Below are positions 61,359 to 64,000 of a DNA stretch of 64,000 nt, piece by piece. How positions within the stretch are numbered: the stretch's first letter is position 1; every line of letters begins with the position of its first letter. Source of the stretch: Streptomyces radiopugnans (GTDB lineage: Bacteria > Actinomycetota > Actinomycetes > Streptomycetales > Streptomycetaceae); contig NZ_FOET01000002.1 of NCBI RefSeq assembly GCF_900110735.1, forward strand, positions 124,001-188,000, given 5' to 3'. Under the pieces are notes generated by a model, which was given only the letters and a program-made list of their open reading frames with translations, was not told the DNA's origin and did no database searches. Position numbers and translations under genes: made by a program.

Positions 61359-62501
61359 TCAGGAGAGCAGGGAACGGCCGATGATCTCCTTCATGATCTC
61401 GGTCGTGCCGCCGTAGATGGTCTGGATGCGCCCGTCGGTGAACGCCCTGGCGACGGGGTACTCGCTCATGTAGCCGTAGCCGCCGTGGAGCTGGAGGCAG
61501 CGGTCGGCGGTGCGTTTCTGCAGTTCGGTCGCCCACCACTTGGCCATCGAGGCGTGGACGGCGTCCAGCTCGCCGCTGACGTGGTCCTCGATGCAGCGGT
61601 CGACGAAGGCGCGGGTGACGGCGCACTCGGTGGCCATCTCCGCTATCTCGAAGCGTACGTGCTGGAGCCGGGCGAGCGGCCGGCCGAACGCCTCGCGCCC
61701 GGTGACGTACTCGCGCGTGATCTGGAGCAGGTGCTCGGCGCCGGCGATGCCGGCCACCGCGATGGCCAGCCGCTCCTGGGCGAGCTGCGTCATCAGGTGG
61801 ACGAAAGCGCCGTCCCGCTCGCCCAGCAGGTTCTCCTTGGGCACGCGCACGTCGTGGAAGAACAGTTCGGCGGTGTCCTGGGACTTCTGGCCGATCTTGT
61901 CGAGGTTGCGACCGCGTTCGAAGCCGGGCATGCCGCGCTCGACGACCAGCAGGCTCAGCCCCTTGGCGCCGCCCTCGGGGGTCGTCCTGGCGACGACGAT
62001 CACCAGGTCGGCCAGGATGCCGTTGGAGATGAAGGTCTTGGAGCCGTTGAGCAGCCAGTGGTCGCCGCGGTCCTCGGCCGATGTGCGGATGCCCTGGAGG
62101 TCGGAGCCGGCGCCGGGCTCGGTCATGGCGATGGCGGTGATCGTCTCGCCGGAGCAGAAGCCGGGCAGCCAGCGCTTCTTCTGCTCCTCGGTGGCCAGGG
62201 AGGTCAGATACGGGCCGATGACGTCGTTGTGCAGGCCGATCGCCAGGCCGGGCGTGCCCGCCCTGGTGAACTCCTCGGCCAGCACGGCGCCGTAGCGGAA
62301 GTCGTCCTGCCCGCCGCCGCCGTACTCCTCGGGGACGGCCACCCCCAGCAGGCCCTGGCGCCCGGCGGCGCGCCACACCTCGCGGTCGACGGCGCCCTCG
62401 CGCTCCCAGCGCTCGTAGTGCGGCAGCACCTCCCGCTCCAGGAAGGCCCGGACCGTCCGCCGGAAGGCCTCGTGGTCCTCGGTGAAGATCTTCCGCTTCA
62501 T
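61359..62501 (-). CDS. Acyl-CoA dehydrogenase (beta-oxidation)
   Basis: A 380-residue acyl-CoA dehydrogenase of the long-chain/isovaleryl type. T-E-P-G-A-G-S-D-L binds FAD, and I-Y-G-G-T-T-E-I near the end shows Gly where medium-chain enzymes have the catalytic Glu; in this subfamily the base lies elsewhere (around 245). It starts beta-oxidation of a CoA ester. Its ATG overlaps the CoA-transferase stop (ATGA). The thiolase gene begins 37 bases after it. Confidence 0.94.
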   Translation of the reverse strand: MKRKIFTEDHEAFRRTVRAFLEREVLPHYERWEREGAVDREVWRAAGRQGLLGVAVPEEYGGGGQDDFRYGAVLAEEFTRAGTPGLAIGLHNDVIGPYLTSLATEEQKKRWLPGFCSGETITAIAMTEPGAGSDLQGIRTSAEDRGDHWLLNGSKTFISNGILADLVIVVARTTPEGGAKGLSLLVVERGMPGFERGRNLDKIGQKSQDTAELFFHDVRVPKENLLGERDGAFVHLMTQLAQERLAIAVAGIAGAEHLLQITREYVTGREAFGRPLARLQHVRFEIAEMATECAVTRAFVDRCIEDHVSGELDAVHASMAKWWATELQKRTADRCLQLHGGYGYMSEYPVARAFTDGRIQTIYGGTTEIMKEIIGRSLLS

Positions 62502-63652
62502 CGTGAGCCTTCCTGTCGCGGGCCGGACATGAGTGCGGGCAGGTCCCAGTCGCGGGCCACCTCGGCGGCGTCCGCGCCGGGCGTGGCGGGCGGGCGGCGC
62601 AGCGCGCCGGGGGTGGCGGAGAAGCGGGGGGCGGGGGCGGGCTGGACGGCTCCCGCGTACTCGGTGTAGGTGCCGCGGGCGGCCAGGTGGGGGTGGGCGG
62701 GGGCCTCGCGCAGGGAGAGCACGGGGGCCACGCAGGCGTCGGTGCCCTCGAAGACCTCCGTCCACTCCGCCCGGGTGCGGGTGCGGAAGCGGGCGGCGAC
62801 GGCCCCGCGCAGCCCGTCCCAGCGGGCGGGGTCGTCGCGGCCGGCCGCGGTCCGCTCGTCCAGGCCGATCAGGCGGGCGAACTCGTCGTAGAACGGCCGC
62901 TCCAGCGCGCCGACCGCCATCCAGCCGCCGTCCGCGGTCTCGTAGACGCCGTAGAAGGGGCAGCCGCCGTCCAGCAGGTTGGCGCCCCGGCGGTCCTGCC
63001 AGGCTCCGGCGGCCAGCATGCCGTGGATCATCGCCGTGAGGTGGCTGGTGCCGTCCACGACGGCCGCGTCCACGACCTGGCCGCTGCCGCCCTCGGTGCG
63101 GGCGTGGTGAAGGGCGGCGAGGACGCCGACGACGAGGTAGAGGGAGCCGCCGGCGTAGTCGCCGAGCAGGTTGGCGGGGATCGCGGGCGGTCCGCCGGCC
63201 GGGCCGATCATGCCCAGCGCGCCGGTGACGGCGGTGTAGCCGATGTCGTGTCCGGCGCTGGCGGCCAGGGGGCCGTCCTGGCCCCAGCCGGTCATCCGCC
63301 CGTAGACCAGCTTCGGGTTGCGGGCCAGGCACGGCACGGGGCCGACGCCCAGGCGTTCGGCGACCCCGGGGCGCCAGCCCTCGATCAGCACGTCGGCGCG
63401 TTCGGCCAGGCCGAGTACGGCTGCGGGGCCCTCCGGTGCCTTGAGGTCGACCACCACCGAGCGCTTGTTGCGGCCGGTGACGTCGAGGGCGGGGTCGATG
63501 CCCAGGGCCTGCCCGCCGGGCCGGTCGACGCGGACGACGTCGGCGCCGAGGTCGGCCAGGAGCATCGCGGCGAACGGGCCGGGGCCGATGCCCGCCAGCT
63601 CCACCACCCGCACTCCGGCGAGCGGGCCGGGGCCTGTGCCTGCCGCTGCCAT
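62498..63652 (-). CDS. CaiB/BaiF-family CoA transferase
   Basis: A 384-residue family III CoA transferase related to alpha-methylacyl-CoA racemase. V-V-E-L-A-G-I-G-P-G-P-F and L-G-A-D-V-V-R-V-D-R are at the N-terminus, G-R-N-K-R-S-V-V-V-D-L-K in the middle, and G-H-D-I-G-Y-T-A carries the Asp common to the fold. It could activate a carboxylic acid by CoA transfer or racemise 2-methylacyl-CoA before oxidation. ATG at 63652 follows GGAG five bases upstream. First gene of the beta-oxidation operon. Confidence 0.9.
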   Translation of the reverse strand: MAAAGTGPGPLAGVRVVELAGIGPGPFAAMLLADLGADVVRVDRPGGQALGIDPALDVTGRNKRSVVVDLKAPEGPAAVLGLAERADVLIEGWRPGVAERLGVGPVPCLARNPKLVYGRMTGWGQDGPLAASAGHDIGYTAVTGALGMIGPAGGPPAIPANLLGDYAGGSLYLVVGVLAALHHARTEGGSGQVVDAAVVDGTSHLTAMIHGMLAAGAWQDRRGANLLDGGCPFYGVYETADGGWMAVGALERPFYDEFARLIGLDERTAAGRDDPARWDGLRGAVAARFRTRTRAEWTEVFEGTDACVAPVLSLREAPAHPHLAARGTYTEYAGAVQPAPAPRFSATPGALRRPPATPGADAAEVARDWDLPALMSGPRQEGSR

Positions 63653-63722
63653 CCGGTCTCCAACCGTCCGGGCCGCCGCGCCGCGACCGTATGACACCAA
63701 TGATGTAACACCGGCGATGCTA

Positions 63723-63735
63723 AGAACACGTTCCA
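63723..63735. promoter_or_regulatory. KstR-like operator of the beta-oxidation operon
   Basis: AGAACACGTTCCA has GAAC-AC-GTTC arms (63724-63733). It fits the actinobacterial KstR-type pattern TnnAACnnGTTnnA except for the first base (A instead of T). It lies 71 bases upstream of the first gene. TetR proteins that bind this type of site repress lipid catabolism. Confidence 0.4.
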
Positions 63736-63820
63736 CTTTCCACAACCCCTCGCGGGGGGCGCACGCGGAACGTTGTGCCCGTGCCCTGCGGCGTACCGGA
63801 CCCAGCCGTACCGGAAAGCC

Positions 63821-63866
63821 CGTATGCCGAAGGCCTGTCCCTCGGGGGACAGGCCTTCGGCATACG
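63821..63866 (-). terminator. Strong terminator after the GntR-type gene
   Basis: Perfect 20-bp arms, 63821-63840 and 63847-63866, with a 6-base loop. It follows the stop of the partial UTRA-domain gene by about 24 bases. Confidence 0.9.
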
Positions 63867-63889
63867 AGCGGGGCGGCGCACGGCCGTCC

Positions 63890-64000
63890 TCATCTGCGCT
63901 GCAGCAGGGAGGTGACGCGCAGGCGGCCGCTGTGGATCCACACGTCCGAGTACTCCACCGGGCGGTCGTCGGCGAGGTAGGTGACCTGCTGGAGGTACTG
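63890..64000 (-). CDS. GntR-family regulator, C-terminal UTRA fragment
   Basis: Only the last 36 codons are in the window; the gene continues beyond base 64000. The peptide has Q-Q-V-T-Y-L-A-D-D-R-P-V-E-Y-S-D-V-W then a short strand R-L-R-V-T-S-L-L, the typical end of the UTRA ligand-binding domain of HutC-type GntR regulators. The N-terminal DNA-binding domain is not visible, so targets are unknown. It is followed by a strong terminator and does not read into the beta-oxidation operon. Confidence 0.82.
   Translation of the reverse strand, partial: QYLQQVTYLADDRPVEYSDVWIHSGRLRVTSLLQRR

Overview
The window looks like chromosomal DNA of a Streptomyces (or a very close relative). GC content is very high with strongly GC-biased third codon positions, there is a complete conservon (cvn) signalling cluster, a squalene/hopanoid-type module, many TetR/MerR regulators beside their targets, secreted glycoside hydrolases, an ABC-F protein, DUF1206, LPFR-motif and SCO6745-family proteins, and terminators made of long GC hairpins. 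I see no prophage, insertion sequence, CRISPR array, rRNA or tRNA. Layout: 1-7.5 kb holds the 3' part of a PAS-GGDEF-EAL c-di-GMP protein with a rare TTA codon, a DUF3140 gene, soxR facing a split transketolase across a SoxR box, an alpha/beta hydrolase and an acyl-CoA dehydrogenase. 7.5-11.5 kb is a conservon (CvnA-B-C-D) with an added GAF gene. 11.7-13.3 kb is an AlkB-type dioxygenase and a divergent tyrosine phosphatase. 13.4-17.9 kb is hpnC-hpnD-hpnE plus a polyprenyl synthase, with no squalene-hopene cyclase in the window. 18-21.1 kb is a TetR/MMPL pair. 21.2-28.8 kb is a tightly coupled seven-gene operon (CDP-alcohol transferase with DUF5941, LicC-like nucleotidyltransferase, glycerol-1-phosphate-dehydrogenase-like enzyme, second CDP-alcohol transferase, GT2 glycosyltransferase, TagG/TagH-like ABC exporter) with a candidate PHO box and a divergent galE-like epimerase. 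I read it as a phosphodiester-linked envelope glycopolymer pathway of unknown product. 29.9-38.2 kb holds a CDF cation transporter, idi, an RsbW-like ATPase, an enoyl-CoA hydratase, a SCO6745-family gene, a 41-residue LPFR protein, tex and an acyl-ACP desaturase under a tandem palindrome. 38.3-52.1 kb is more accessory: GH16, a SnoaL-like protein, a Trypco1 / truncated-trypsin-WD40 pair, a three-gene ABC-2 transporter, DUF1206, GH18, a WXG-like / DUF1023 / lipoprotein operon with weaker GC bias, and GH43. 52.1-57.7 kb holds a P-loop-less uridine-kinase-like protein, a nitroreductase, an ABC-F gene with a WblC/WhiB7-like promoter and structured leader, a TetR/methyltransferase pair and a MerR regulator. 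57.8-63.7 kb is a beta-oxidation operon (CoA transferase, acyl-CoA dehydrogenase, thiolase, FadB-type protein), and the window closes with the 3' end of a GntR/UTRA regulator. Two lipid themes recur: isoprenoid/squalene supply (idi, polyprenyl synthase, HpnC-E) and fatty-acid modification and breakdown. The least understood parts are the CDP-polyol operon, the eroded trypsin/WD40 locus and the WXG/DUF1023 operon.
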